Below the pieces are notes generated by a model. It had not been told where the DNA came from and did not search any database. It was given only the letters and a program-made list of their open reading frames with translations. 64,000 nucleotides of DNA from Rapana venosa (taxonomy: Eukaryota; Mollusca; Gastropoda; Neogastropoda; Muricidae). Made by a program: the position numbers and the translations under genes. The stretch is taken from the NCBI GenBank assembly GCA_028751875.1, contig CM054158.1:10512320-10576319 (forward strand), in the 5' to 3' direction. Shown piece after piece: positions 22,401 to 35,430 of this stretch (positions within the stretch are counted from its first letter, which is position 1; each line of letters begins with the position of its first letter).

Positions 22401-25400
22401 GGGGCCTATTTCAATAACAGCAGGAGCCTGTTCATTTGTCCTCTTTTTTCGAAAAAGTTTTGCGTAAATAAAAAACATGATGCGTTGTTGCTTGACATTA
22501 CCCAAAGCTAATCCATTTGGGGCTCATTTTTAGCAAAGTCTAAACGATTCACTATCAAAAGGAGTTCAAGCTCTTCAGGGATGACACATGACACAAGCAT
22601 CAAAGTTCGACCCCCAAAACAAAACAACACAAGATCCCTGTGGACTTTGAGAGAAAAAAAGGGAAATAAAAAAAAAGGGGTTCGCTTGGCCGGGACATAC
22701 TCAGCGAGTATTATTAAAGGAGCAAGAATTACCTGTGGGGATTTTATGTTCATACCGTTCAAAAAAAAAAAAACAAAAAAACAATAAATTTTTTTTTTTT
22801 TTTTCTTTCATTAGTTAGAGATTTAGTTTAGGTCATATGGACAAAGTGTTTAGCAACGGCTGAGGGTTACACAAACGCAAACGTTTGTACAAAGATCCAA
22901 AAGCAAACGCACAATTTTCCAGACAAGTAAACAATCGAACCACTAAAAGGGCAGTTGGTGGAAAACAACAACCGCAAACAAAGACGAAAATTAATGTTTT
23001 TGTATCAACAAAACAACAAGCACGAAATCCTTTTAGGCTCAACACGCATGGGGAGTGATTTTGCGCAATTCGATATTTGCAGAAAAAGCAAGAATGGGGG
23101 ATCAGGTGGACAGTTGGTAAAGGTTTTTTCGCATAGAAATAAAGCAAACAAAGTTTCTCCCATTGTGGAAGGATACATTCCCCCACCCAAAAGAAATAGA
23201 ACAAAACGGGGGGTTTTAAACATACGAACAAAGATGATAAGTGCTTTTTGTGGGTGTGCTAGCAAAGGTTTTTTCCCTATAAAAAAGAATGAGAGAGGGG
23301 CAAAATACTAACTTGTAACAAGCTCACTTTCATGGTATTACCTTCCTGTTGAAGTAAAAATATTGTGCCCTTTTGGAAATAAACCCCCCTTAGGGTTTAA
23401 AGTGTACCTTTGGGATGAACAGAAAACCAAAGGTTAAGACCCTTGAGGTTCAAGAAGGTCCCTAAATTGGTGTCCTGATAAAATATGTAGATTTGTTAAT
23501 CAGCAATGACAAGGCTACCATTATAACAAAACAGAACAATGAGTAGACTTATTGCCATACAACAAAAAAAGCATCAAAAGCAGAGTTTGTAGCGATGCTT
23601 AGTTCGTTTACCATCACACAGTCTGACAAACACAGAAACATGTAAGAGTGAGGCTGAAGCAAATACAGAATTGTCACACCAAGACCGGGGAAACGGTTAC
23701 TTCAAGAAATAAAAAGTTACAAAAAAGCCCTAGTATGATGCTGACTTCGAGCTATAGAGTGCCCCTACAAGACCAATAGAAGAAGAAATACCCAAAACAG
23801 CCTGTTAGTAATCACCAAGTTTGGGTTTCCCTTTTCCCATATTGTTTTTAGATCGATGGTAACCCCTCAGAGCCCGTTTGTTAGAGGTCCAGACGCGGGT
23901 AAAGGTTTTCCTTTAACACATGAAAGCAAATCATAACCACTACTCTCACAGCTAAAAATACAAAAGGTCATTATGAAGAAAAAAGCCAGGAACGTATGCC
24001 CCTGCCACCATTTTTGGATTGTGGGAAACTCTTCCCGGTGAGCCCCTATCAGAGATATGCCCCCATCGTGGTAAGTTTCGTGGAGCGCCTAGTAGTGTAA
24101 TTAAACTAAAAATAGACCCAAAACATGGAAGTGCCCCTCTTTTTCCCCAATCCCAAGAGGTTACGACTCCCCCTAATTAGGGAGGCAGTAAAGTATAAAC
24201 TTACTGCATGCACAGAAAAGGAAATACCGATTTAAAAACTAAAAAGCCCGTCCTTCTTTTTTTTGCACAAATCTGTGGGATCTCTAGAGTCCTTGTCTTC
24301 ATCATGGTATTTTTCCCAATTTCAGAAAAATCTTCGACACAAAGCTCGTGCGAAAAGGCGTCTTCCTTTAAGTACAGGATTATGGGAAATTTGATGAAAA
24401 AGAGCTGCCCCCCAAAAGAAGCATTTTTCAGCAATGGGCAAAAAAAGGTGAGACCAAAACCACTTGGGAGGCAAAAAGGGGGGGGGGGGGAGGGGAAGCA
24501 GACAGCAGCAGTTGCTTTAGTCTTTTAAAAACAGAAAGGGGTGGATGAAACATTAGACTAGCCCCTCCAAAATTTGCCCAGGGGAAATGTCTTAGGGCTT
24601 TCTTGGGGTTTTACTGGGGTGCAGATATTTTTGTCTATTTTCCCGCCAAATGTTGGGATGTTTTTTTGTGGGTGCATAGTATGGCATCCAAATTTAATGG
24701 GAAGGCCAACAAAAAAATATTTAAAGCTTGATCCTAGCAAAGCTTCTAACTATATCATTACTTGGACGCAAACAAACGTATGGTGGGCGATGTGAGTCAC
24801 TCCCCTAGAAACTTTCAGTTGTTTAATGGGCCTTTTTTCTGTTGATGAGACTCTAAAAGCGTTTTTCACAAAAGATGCCCGATCAAGCATAGGTGGATTT
24901 AGAAGTAGATTTGTCTATCCCCAGAATACATGCGCGACAATGACTACCCCCTGCTGCAGAAAGGGTCAAAACTTCCAAAAAAACCACCAAAGCTTTACCA
25001 AACTTAAATGACAAGAGCAAGTAGTTTTTTCACTACAGAATGTAAGTTCACTAAGGCATGGTTAATTCTTTGTGTTTATCGTATTTGTGTTTGCCCAAAA
25101 GAAAAAGAAACCTACACAGGAAAACACTGATCTGAAACGAAGGCAGCCCAGCATCGAAAAGGTTTCTTTAAGCCATGAAAATAGCTGCTTTGTAAAACAA
25201 GGAGAAACCCCCACAAAAAAAAAAATGTCAGACTAGCCAAAAAAAAACGAACCTAAAAACTACATCAAAGCCAAACATCAAGACTACAGCAATTCCCTGA
25301 CAGTCTGTTGGATCATGATGAAGAATGCAGGTTAAATAACAAACCATTTTCATTGGGGGGAGGTGCTGGGTTGTCAAGCGTTTTTGCTGGGTTCTTTTGA

Positions 25401-28400
25401 TTTCTTAAGCCTAAACATCCGCTTAAGGGGCTTGTCACAGAACAGACTCTTTATCCTAAAAACCCCCAGAAAAATATACAAAGACCCTTTTAGAGGAGTA
25501 GCGTGGGTAGAGTATGGTAGACACCTTTTTATCCCCAAAAAAAAAGTCCCCTTTCATTCATCAGTAAACAAAAAAATTATTGTAAGATGAAGGATGGATG
25601 AACGGCACTATTATAAAGAAATGTTGGGCTGAGGGCTAAGATGTATAGCGTTGCAACCCGACAGGTGTTATAAAAAAGGGAAAAAAGGGTTTTGGAAAAA
25701 AGGGGGTCAAAAAAAGCATCGTCATGATAACACAAAAAGGCCTCTTTTTAAGGGAGTATTTTCATCATACAACCCAAACTCTGCTAACCCTGCACCAAAA
25801 CAACACAACTTTGGGTTTGAAAAAAAACTTTTTGGCAGGATACAAAACGAATTACTTCACCAGAGCACAAAAACCACTTGGAACTGGGAACAAGTAATTA
25901 ATTAATTTAATTTTTTTTTTTAAAATTTATATACGAGTTAAAAAAATTTTTATTGAGACTACAAGGATTTTTATCTTTATCAAATACAGGTATGGTAAAT
26001 GCCAGTCTTGCTTTTTACAGTGCTGACATTTTAGTCGACTTTGGGGCGTAGAAAAAAAACTTGATCATGGGACAAAAGAAAAGGGCTAAAAAATATTTAG
26101 GAGTTGTTTGTAGATTTAGGAGTGTCCAACCCCCTTCTTTTTTACAAAAATGTTCCATAAATTGTATAACAAAAACAGTTAATGAGACCATACGTCACTT
26201 ATTCTGATGAAAAAAAGTAGCCTCCTTACTGAAGCGGGACGTATTAGGTTGGGGATAGCTGCAGTTCCCCTCTAACAAAAGCCCCTTGTGGTGAGGGAAT
26301 GACAAAAAATAAAAAGGAGGATCCCCTCCCACAAATTTTTTTATTTCATAAGTGTCTATGCCCAGATGGGATTTTGGGGTCGTTTTGTGACTGTCGTTGG
26401 CTTCACTTCTCCGGACATACAGATATCCAATTTTTTCCCCAAGGGTATTAGTGGTTGTTGAAGGTGTTGTTTGGGTGTGGCTGTATTGTTTTTGTTTGAT
26501 AGCGTCAAGGTTTTTAACCCTTGATTTATTTTTTCAGATCATTTCTTCAAAACGCAGGAGTCTTCTTTCCCCCTCTGTATTTGTGTGCTGGGGGGAATGA
26601 TTTTTTGGTGGGGATGATATGCAAACAGTCTTTTTGCTAACACTTGTTAAAAAATTTCAACGTGCTTTAGATCTGTGGGTTTCCGGTTACTCTTTTTATT
26701 GCTCTCCCATGTTTGTAACAAATGATTAAAAGCTCCTTTAAAAATCTTTTCCTCATCGCACTAAAAAGTTGGGATATTTTGTGGGCCCTGATAAGATTTT
26801 TTGCAAAGCAAATGCAGTTGGGTGGGGACCTTTTTTAGTAAGGGGCTTGCATCTTTTTACCTAGAGCTCGTCCACCCCGTAAGGCAAAAATACCCCTTTT
26901 TTGAGTGTCAGGGTAAAGTAAAAAAGGCGGGGGAGTATCATTGGCTTCATGTTGAGAAGGAGGGTCTATTAAGCGCCCCTTGGGGGGGTAAATAGATTGC
27001 CAATTGCTTTTTTAGACAGCCACTTCTTTGCTACTTCGGAACTTACTCCTGCTGCAATGTCAGGGGGGTTTTTTTTTTAAAAGCCCTGTCCTTTCCATAC
27101 CCTTTTGGTTGGAGTGATCTTAGAGAGTTTGGCACCATTGTTCTAATAAATACATAAAAAAATTGCCTGTTGGGTTAACCCAAACCCTTTTGTGTAAGAA
27201 AAAATACTTTGTCATGCCCCCCCAATAAAAGAATCCGCCCGTCTTCTGGGTTTCGGGGTTTTTTAAAAACCGAAGCTGTGGGTTTGTAAAGGAGATATTT
27301 GTTTGTTACAATGTAGTATCTTTTATTGCCCCGCAACATCAGAAAAGTTTTTTGCGCGTCCTTGTTCACGAAGTTTTTCATTTAATAAAGTCTAACGAGC
27401 AATTTTTTGTCTTTCGATTCTGCCTTGCCTGTTCAGTTGTTCATTGTTTACTGTCTCTTCCTTTCCGTCTGTATAAAGTTTAGAAAAAAAAGTATTGACT
27501 GTAAAAGCAAGTGGTTAACTACAGCACCACCACCTAAACATAAAGAAGCCTTTTTTATTTGGACTAATATTTTTTGGAATGAAACCCGTTTTAAGGCAAG
27601 TTTTTGTACAATGGGTGCTGTTACAACCACAACTAGCTTGGCGCTATCCTCAAAGCTAGTTTTCCCAAACAGCGGCCCCATTTTTAGAAGGGGCCCCTCC
27701 CACATGTATAGCCTCACTAAGACTGCCCAAACGGCCCCGCGTGGTAGACCAATTGACTGCTTTTTTTGTACTCAATTTTTTCTTAAATATAAATTTTTTA
27801 TTTATTCTATTAATACAAAAGAATGAAAACATTGTCAGGTTTTTTGCTTTGCAATGGTTGTGGCTGGTTGGGTTTTGGCTTTTTTTCTTGCTTTCGGTTC
27901 GTTTGCTGGGGGGCGTTTCTCCCTAACCCCATGGGGTAACCCCAAATTTCCCCTGCGTTATACCATATATTAATAAAACGAAAAGTTTTTTTTGGTGGTG
28001 CTGTGTCTTTTTTCTGTGTTTTATGGGATTGTTTTTCTAAAAGCCCGATAAGACTTTTTCTTTGTTGGTTGCTAAGTTTTTTTTTTTTGTCGATTCCATT
28101 TTGTAACCTTTGCCAGCTTCAACTCTCCCAGGTTTTTTTTTTAAGAGTCATTGTGAAAGGGAGGGTTGCTCTTGGTTCTTTACCTTCTCCTGTGTTTCCC
28201 GTTGGTTCATGGCTGTGTCGTTCCCCACTTTTTTATTGGTTAAAAATTTTTTAAAGTTTTTAAAATTATCATATAACACTGGTGCTAACAGGAGCCAAAA
28301 AGGTAAAACATATCACAGCCAAGTGTCTCCCGCTTCTAGACAAAAAGGACTTGTGAGAGGTCATATTAAGTCACTTTTGGTCCACATTAAGACCCTACTT

Positions 28401-29686
28401 GTTTCTTTGATATAGACCCTAACAGATGCCAGACTTTTCCCTTTTTGCTCCAAAAAGAGAATTTTCCCATTAAAAAAACTTAATAATGTTTTTTGGTGAT
28501 AACTCCACCGTTTAACTGTTAGTTTTGTCCAAAATAATCTGGTTTTTTCCCCAAGCAGCAAGAGAGTACAACTTTCCTTTTTACCGTAACTCTTCTCATC
28601 TGTTATTTCTTCTTTACTAGAACCAGTAGATGCATCAACAAAAGTTCGTCGAATTCATTTGTTACTTTATCATAAATTTTTTTGTAAAAAATTGTTGTTG
28701 TTTTGACAAGTTTTTGAAAGTTGTTGAAAGTTGTTTTTTGGGGGCTTGTTTATTTCTTAAAGTTCTTTAAAATGTTCTTTTGTTTTAGTTCTTGATAAAT
28801 TCTTGAAAAGTTTTGGGAAGTTCTTGGAAGCGTTTTAGTTGTTAATAAGTTCTTGGGAAGTTTTTTGCAAATTGTTGATAAAATTGTTAATAAATCTCTC
28901 TCTTCCCTCTCTCTCGGGGGGAGTATTGGTCCACTCCCTCAACTAGCAATGCAGCTGAAAAAAACCAAACTTTCAAAAGGGCCCCAAACAGGAACTGCCA
29001 CGGTCTAGCTGACCGCGTGAAATGAATAAAACAGGGGACAGTCACAGGGGCCCATGCAGAAAAACCAGCTTTAAAGGAGGGGAAGGGGGGAAAGACCGGT
29101 GTTTGGTGAGCTTCGTTTCCAGGTGTCATGCTTGAGTGATTTTTTGGGTCCTCGACAGGAACGCTGGAGGTTAAGAAAATTAATGGGTTTCGATAGGGCT
29201 GAGGGTCGCAGTGCCACTTGGAGTGCAGCCGACTAAATCTGTGTAGGTAAAAACCCCAAAAGCTTTTTTTTTTAATGGCAGGTGTTTACAGGGTGAAGTG
29301 AAAGCGAGGCGACGAAACAGGGATTGAAAGCAGGTGAAAAAACGTTATAACACTATATACAAAACCCGGGGGCAGTCGACGCCCCAACCATATCAACCAT
29401 AATTTTTTGAGAAGCTCGAGTCCTTGTTTTAGGTAGGGTGAGAGGTTGTTCGATTCTGACGAAAAATCTACTTACCAAAAAAGCAAGGGGGGAAAAATAA
29501 ATTCAAAAAACTTTTTAATGAAAAGCCGCACGTCTTCACTGCACAATTACCCCTGCGAAATGGGGCAAGACGCTAGGGGGTCGATTGCTAAAAAAAGAGT
29601 TCTGGCGGAAATGGTCACTGTTACTAACAGCGTTCATTGTCTTGTGATTGGGGAAAAAGGGAATAACATGAGTATGTTTCCGGGGG
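19481..29686. other. interior of the 14.1-kb element, degraded, no gene recognised
   Basis: Quality is somewhat better than to the left, but frames remain short. The longest are 139 codons (27407-27826 +), 132 (22833-23231 -), 127 (29446-29829 +, running into the TIR) and 118 (22955-23311 +). Some have balanced composition, for example residues KVFSHRNKANKVSPIVEGY near 23115-23170 on the + strand and HNSFTNFNSKSWEGFHKHL near 21150-21210 on the + strand, but I cannot assign them. Coding may exist on both strands. Confidence 0.5.
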
Positions 29687-30051
29687 GGGGGAAAACCCTG
29701 CGTACTATTGAAATTCCCTTTATTCGTTTCAAACCATTGAGTGCTGTTTTCCCTTCAAAACAGCGGGCGAGGTGTGTTCTCCCACCCCATTTCTTTTCCC
29801 TCTTCAACCTTTTTTCGTGTACCATATAGCATAAATTCCCATTTTTATAGTTTTAAACCCCTCAAAAATAAATTGTATTCTTTCAGTTTTAGTGAGAGAT
29901 AGGGAAAAGGGGCCCTTCAAATTGTTTTCCCCAGTTTTAACTAAAACGCGGCAAGTTTTAAGCTGATTCGGCTGCGCCTTTCCGGGTCAAAGTTTCGAGG
30001 TTTGGTAAAATTTCGGCAAAGGAGCTTGAAAGCCCCTTTTTCCCTATCTCT
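29687..30051 (-). repeat. right terminal inverted repeat of the 14.1-kb element
   Basis: This is the reverse complement of the left terminal repeat, with scattered single-base losses. The terminal palindrome spans 29895-30051. The outer arms agagatagggaaaagg and cctttttccctatctct are clear, while the inner hairpin is damaged (agctgattcggctgcgcctttccgggtc). Confidence 0.85.
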
Positions 30052-30330
30052 AAAGTTTTTTTTAAGGCGCCGTCCCATTGGGGGGTAAGAACGATGCCAG
30101 CAGCCCGCTGGGGGAACACTTTCTGATATTTTGAAAAATTTTTCCCCTTTATTGCCCGTGAGATGTGTTTTGCTGTGTTGATCAGTATAAAAAAAAGAGG
30201 TGCTGTACATCATTTTTGCGGGGAAAAGTGTTTAAGCCCAAGAATAAGGTCATCAACTGTGAACCCGGGTTTCGAAGTTTCGATTTCTGCCTTTGAAAAT
30301 AGAATATTGACTTTATGTGTCGTGTCACGA
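30052..30330 (-). pseudogene. SGNH/GDSL esterase domain, N-terminal part, right of the insertion
   Basis: The minus strand ends with a reading PPMGRRLKK against the insertion, matching PPMG-stop-HPLKK at 59455-59485 in the uninterrupted copy. Upstream residues are hard to follow because of base errors, but the stretch aligns with 59455-59750 over its whole length. Where the uninterrupted copy has a TGA, this one reads Arg, though base quality makes that uncertain. Confidence 0.6.
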
Positions 30331-31315
30331 GTCTGAAGATGACTTAATGCTGCTGCTATAGAAGTGCATTCCTTTCGTACTTAACAGGGTGCATCCACTT
30401 TCTATATATTAAAGATCTCGGCATCAACCGGGCCCCAGAGATACAGACACCCGCGTGTTAGTCAGGTAATTTAGCAACCCGCTAAAGTTGCATTCATAAA
30501 GTAACTGAAGTGGACTGGTGGTCTCAGTCTTCCCATGAGCCCCCATCACGCTCATCTGGTAGAAGCCCCCGGCCAAAAAGTCCCTCAAAGCCTTAGGGAA
30601 TTGGAACCCACAGGTCAGATCTTTTGACCTCAAGTTAAGGATCAATTTAGATCAGTTGTAGAAAACACGGTTGTTAGTTCCATAAACTTGGGGGGAGGTA
30701 ATTTCGCTTTGTTACGCCACAATGTTCCCCTACAATAACTTTGAGTAGGAGGGCCTTCCCGTATAGGGCTTAAAGATTTTTTAAGGGGGGGGCAAAAAAT
30801 GCAATTTCCCCCCAAAAGTTTTTCAAAACAATCAAAATTTTTTTATCATTTTGACAAGAGGGATTTTTTTAATTTCCCTTAATATTTCTACGTAGACCTG
30901 TACAGATGAACCTTTTCTTTAATAAGGATTTTGCCGTAAAGGATTTTTTCCTTCTTCATTGGTCAGACAGCAACAACATTGTCGTTATGAGCGAAAATGC
31001 TTGCCCGCCCTTAAGGGCCTGACAAGCAGGGCCAAAGCATCCGACCATGAGAGAGAGAATTTTTCTCCTTTAATTTATTGGGAAAAGAGGCAGGGAATGG
31101 ACAAGAAAGCAAAAATAACAAGTAGGAGTGACTGAAGGGAAAAAAAAGGGAAAAGGGAGGGGGAGAAAGGGAAGAAAGGAGGAAATTCTAGCTCAGAATT
31201 TCCGTAGGCGGGGATGTGTTATACTGGGGCCCCCGCATTCCCCCGGAGGAATAATGAACTAACCAAGCCAGGGGTTTTCCCTTTTTTGGTCATTAGTTTA
31301 CGAAAAGTAAAAAAA
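30331..31315. other. degraded spacer, no gene
   Basis: It is the counterpart of 59790-60790. Landmarks such as atctcggc-tcaaccgggccc and ttgcattcataaagtaactgaag are shared. No coding sequence was recognised in either copy. Confidence 0.55.
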
Positions 31316-31320
31316 ATTTG

Positions 31321-32345
31321 ATGTGATAGCAGTGAAGATGTGATAGCAGTGAAGATGTGAAGAGAGAGATGTGATAGCAGTGGAGATGTGACATCAGTGG
31401 GGATGTGACAAGAAAGACGCTGGAGATGTGATAGCAGTAGAGATGTGAGAGCAGTTTGGGGTTGACAGAGATGACAGCAGTGGAGATGGATAGCAGTGGA
31501 GATTTACAGAGGTGACACCCGTGGAGATTTTTTTACAGAGATGTGACAACGTGGAGATGTGACAGCGTGGAGATTTTGACAGAGATGTGAAAAAGTGGAG
31601 ATGTGATAGCAGTAGAAATGTGACACCAGTTGAGATGTGACAGAGATGTGAAACGTGGAGAATTGACAGCGTGGAGATGTGAATAGATGTGATACAGTGG
31701 AATGTGATAGCAGGGGAGATGGACGAGATGTGATAACAAGTGGAGATGTGACAGCAGTGGAGATGTGACAGAGATGTGACAGCAGTAGATTGAAGCAGTG
31801 GAGATGGAAAGAGTGTGAAACGTGGAAAAGGTGATAGAGGGAGATGTGACAGCAGTGAGATGTGACACAGTGGAGATGTGACAGAGAGTGATAACAGTGG
31901 ATGTGATAGCGTGGAGATGTGTAGCAGTGGAGAGTGTGAAATGTGACAGCATGGAATGTACGAGATTGACAGCAGTGGTTGATGTGAACAGAGGATGGTT
32001 TTTACTTTTTTTTGGTTGAGATGTGACAGAGATGTGACAGCATGGAGATGTGACCCGAGATGGACAGCAGTGGAGATGGACAGAATGTGAAGCAGTAGGA
32101 TGTGAAGAGTGTGATAGACGGGAAAAGTGCGAGAGTGGACAGCAGTGGAGATGGACAGAGATTTGGGCAGCCCTGGGGATTGACAGAGATGTACAGCGTG
32201 GGGATGTGCGAGATGTGTGCAGTGGAGATGTGACGAGATGTGAAGCAGTGGAGATGTGACAGAGATGTGCAGCGTGGGGAGTGACAGAGATGTGACAGCA
32301 GTGGATTGTTACAGAGTTTACAGCGTGGGGATTTAGCGTGGAGGG
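31321..32345 (+). repeat. satellite S: 17-bp units (gatgtgatagcagtgga) mixed with 11-bp units
   Basis: Head-to-tail repeats of gatgtgatagcagtgga and gatgtgacagcagtgga are mixed with the shorter gatgtgacaga. Many units have lost bases, consistent with poor consensus. The second copy is at 60791-61985. The reverse strand has a 275-codon frame of CHISTVTSP-like repeats that I regard as chance translation. Confidence 0.92.
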
Positions 32346-32440
32346 ATCACCCACAGTCACCCGTTATCATGCCACAGTCACGTTATCATGCCCGGTCACA
32401 CGTTATCATGCCGGTCACACTTATCATTCCACGGTAAAGT
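32346..32440 (+). repeat. junction repeat (cagtcacacgttatcatgcc) between satellites S and T
   Basis: A few units of about 21 bp combine the gtcacac of satellite T with a CG-containing cacgttatcatgcc. The equivalent block at 61986-62330 is longer and has cacgcc variants. Its position between S and T is the same in both units. Confidence 0.75.
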
Positions 32441-35430
32441 TATTTGCTAGAGTCACAGTTTCAGCAAATCACAGTTATTTACTATAGTCAGTTATGTATA
32501 GTCAGTTCTTACAAAGTCACTTTTTTATATACGTCACATTATCATACCCATAGTCACAGTTATCTTTCTATAGCACAGTTATCATCAAGTAATTGTTTCA
32601 TACATGTCCCAGTTCAAACTTAGTCAATTATCAACTAAGGGGTTTTAGTTATCATACTTTAATCCCCCGTATCATACTTAAAATCACGTTTAATTTCATA
32701 GTCACGTTATCGGGGCAGCCGAGTTATCATCTTAGTCACAGTTTTTTAAAAATAGTTACATTTATCAACAAGTCACAGTTATATATATAGCACAGTTTCA
32801 TGCTATAGTCACAAATATTTTGATTTCAGTCCAGTTATTATGGTACGTCACAGTTATAATATAGTCACAGTTTCATACTATATCACAGTTTCATACTACA
32901 GTCACGTTATTATGGTCAGTCACAGTTTTCATACTATGTCACGTATTATGGTCAGTCACAGTTATCATATATAGTCCAGTTTTCATATATATTCATTTAG
33001 TACTAAGTTACAGTATCATATTTTTCCAGTGATCATACTATAGTCCAGTTGTATACTATAGTCAAGTTGTCATGGGAGTCACGTTATTTTTGGTCAAACA
33101 CAGTTATCAAATTTAGTCACATCATCTTATATTTACAGTTATTAAAGGTTCAGTCCCGTTATCTACTGTACCACGTGTCGAAAATATAGCACGTTTTCAA
33201 ACTTTTAACCATTTCATACTATAGACATTATCATGTTTTGTCACAGTTTCTATAAAATCCGTTCCTACTATAGCCAGGTATCGAACTATAGAAGTTATCA
33301 TGGTATAGTCACATTATTATGTACAGCACAGTTATCATACTATAGCACATTTTATGGCACAGTGAATCTTTTTGTAAAACAGTTACACACAAAACCCGTT
33401 ATCATACTATATCGAGTTATACTATAATCAAGTTACATACTATTCAGTTTCATACTTTAAACACAGTTATTATAATATAATCCAGTTATAGGGATGTCCA
33501 ATTTTATGGTAAGTCCCCGCTATCATCTTTATAATTTTTTTACAATGTAAAGTTGTTTTGGTACAGTCTAGTTTAAAATATACAGTCACAGTATCATACT
33601 ATGTACAGCTATCATCTTAGTCACATTATCATGGGAAAGTCACAGTTATTATGGACGTCCAGTTATCATGCTATTTCACGTTTTTCATGCATAGTACATT
33701 ATCAGCTATAGTACAGTTATCAAAAATTAGTCACGTTATTGGGACAGCAAAATTATCATACTAATCACAGTGACATACTATAGTCACAGTGATCAACTTA
33801 GTCACATTTATTACTATGTCACAGTGATCATCTAAGGCAAGTTATCAACATAGTCACAGTTAATTTTGGGACGTAAAAAAATTTTTTTTTCTAATCAAGT
33901 TATCATCCCTGTCAAAGTTTTCTACTATGTTTTGTTATCTACATAGGGCACAGTTATAAACTTTAAAGGAAAGTTTCATTATAGTCATAGTTATATTTCT
34001 ATAGTCAAGTTTTTCATACTATAGTCCCCAGTTACATGGTATAGTAACGTATCTACTATATCACAGTTATAAATTTAAATTTTCATTATCATACCATAGT
34101 CACAGTTATTATGGGACAACACAGTTTTTAGGGACAGTAAAAAGTTTTTCAAAAGTGTCATTTCATACTTTTACATTTTATATTAAAATTAAAATTACTA
34201 CTATAGTCACAATTATCAGATAGTCACAATTATTGTGTTCAGTCACAGTTAACACTATAGTCTAGTATCTACTATAGTCACGTTTCAGGTTAGTCAAAGT
34301 TATTATGGACAGCAAAGTTATCTACTTGTCCAGTTATATATATAGTCAAGTTATAATATAGTCACAGTTAGTGTACTTTTTCACAGTTATCAACAAGTCA
34401 CGTTTGCATAAAATTGTACAGGTAACATAGTCCAGTTATCTACTATAGTAAAGTGATCTATATAGTCACAGTTATATTTAAGTCACAGTTATCATACTAT
34501 TGTCCAGTTATCACACTATAGTCCAGGATATTATAGTCCCAGTGATCATACTATAGGCACATTTATAAAACTATAGTATAGTTATTTGGTACTTTTAAAA
34601 TTTTCATATTTGCAAAGTTATCATATATGTCCGTTTTTTAGGGTACAGTAAAAGTTATATAAAAAACCAGTTATCATACTTAGTCTAGTTATCATCTAAG
34701 TCCAGTAATCATACTATAGCACGTATCTACAAAAGTCACAGTTAAAAAATATAGTCACAGTGATATATATAGTCACAGGATCATATATGTCACAGTGATC
34801 ATAATAGTCCAGTTGTCATGGTCAATACTTTTATTAGGTATAGCACAGTTATTATGGACGTCACAGTTATCATACATAGTCACAGTTGCATCTAAGTCAC
34901 TTTAACATACTGTAGTCACAGTTAGCATATATAGTCACAGTGATCATACTATGTCACGTTTTTCATCTATAGTCACAGTGATCTCTATAGTCACGTGAAT
35001 ACTATAGTCACAGTGATATACTATAGTCCAGTTGTCGGGTACAATCCAGTTTTTTTGGTATATACATTTATTATGGTACAGTCACAGTTTCATACAAAAG
35101 TCACAGCTACTTACTATATCACAGTTAGCAACTGTAGTCACAGTTAGCAACTATATCCGTGATCTATATTACGTTATCAACTTGTCACAGTTATCGTACT
35201 ATGTCACAGTTATCATAATTACCCCTTTATAAAATTTAAATCACTGTTTTCATCTAAGTCACAATTATATATAGTAAAGTTATCATCAAAATTAATTGTC
35301 ATGGAAATACATTTTATGTATAGTCACAGTTATCAAACTTAGTCACTTTATCATCTAAAGTCACATTATATACAAGTCACAGTATCATCTTAAACAGTTA
35401 TCTTGTTTTTTGTTACGAGTTATCATAAAC
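32441..35430 (+). repeat. satellite T: 20-bp unit (tatagtcacagttatcatac), degraded copy
   Basis: About 3 kb of a 20-bp tandem repeat. Single-base losses blur the period. The last 400 bp or so (35000-35430) follow the same order of variant units as the clean block ending at 42612 (ctagc, ttagc, ttatcgtac), so they can be used to measure the error rate. Confidence 0.92.

Larger units (their letters stand above)
15924..30051. mobile_element. 14.1-kb insertion with ~370-bp TIRs, Polinton/Maverick-like ends
   Basis: The left end starts agagatagggaaaagggg directly after taacgg (15918-15923). The right end is its reverse complement, ccccttttt-ccctatctct, ending at 30051. The terminal repeats align over about 370 bp (15924-16297 and 29687-30051). 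The second unit keeps the uninterrupted site (taacggtcttctttagagg at 59449-59467). The right flank begins taaag-then-T run, which fits a damaged second copy of TAACGG, so a 6-bp duplication is likely. A 5'-AG terminus, a 6-bp duplication, TIRs of hundreds of bp and a length near 15 kb are hallmarks of Polintons/Mavericks. I could not recognise polymerase B, integrase, ATPase, protease or capsid genes in the error-ridden interior, so the family is an inference from the ends. Confidence 0.8.

Noticed and set aside
22833..23311. Possible gene on either strand inside the large TIR element (132 and 118 codons)
   Set aside because: The two frames overlap on opposite strands and neither shows a motif I can name, so I left it as unread cargo.
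29446..29829. 127-codon frame with a PGGGKT stretch resembling a Walker A motif
   Set aside because: The GGG run is a homopolymer inside or next to the TIR, the spacing does not fit GxxxxGK[ST], and the left TIR lacks it.
31533..32360. 275-codon minus-strand open frame
   Set aside because: It lies entirely in satellite S and reads as short repeated CHIS/TSP motifs; the frame follows from the repeat unit lacking stops on that strand.
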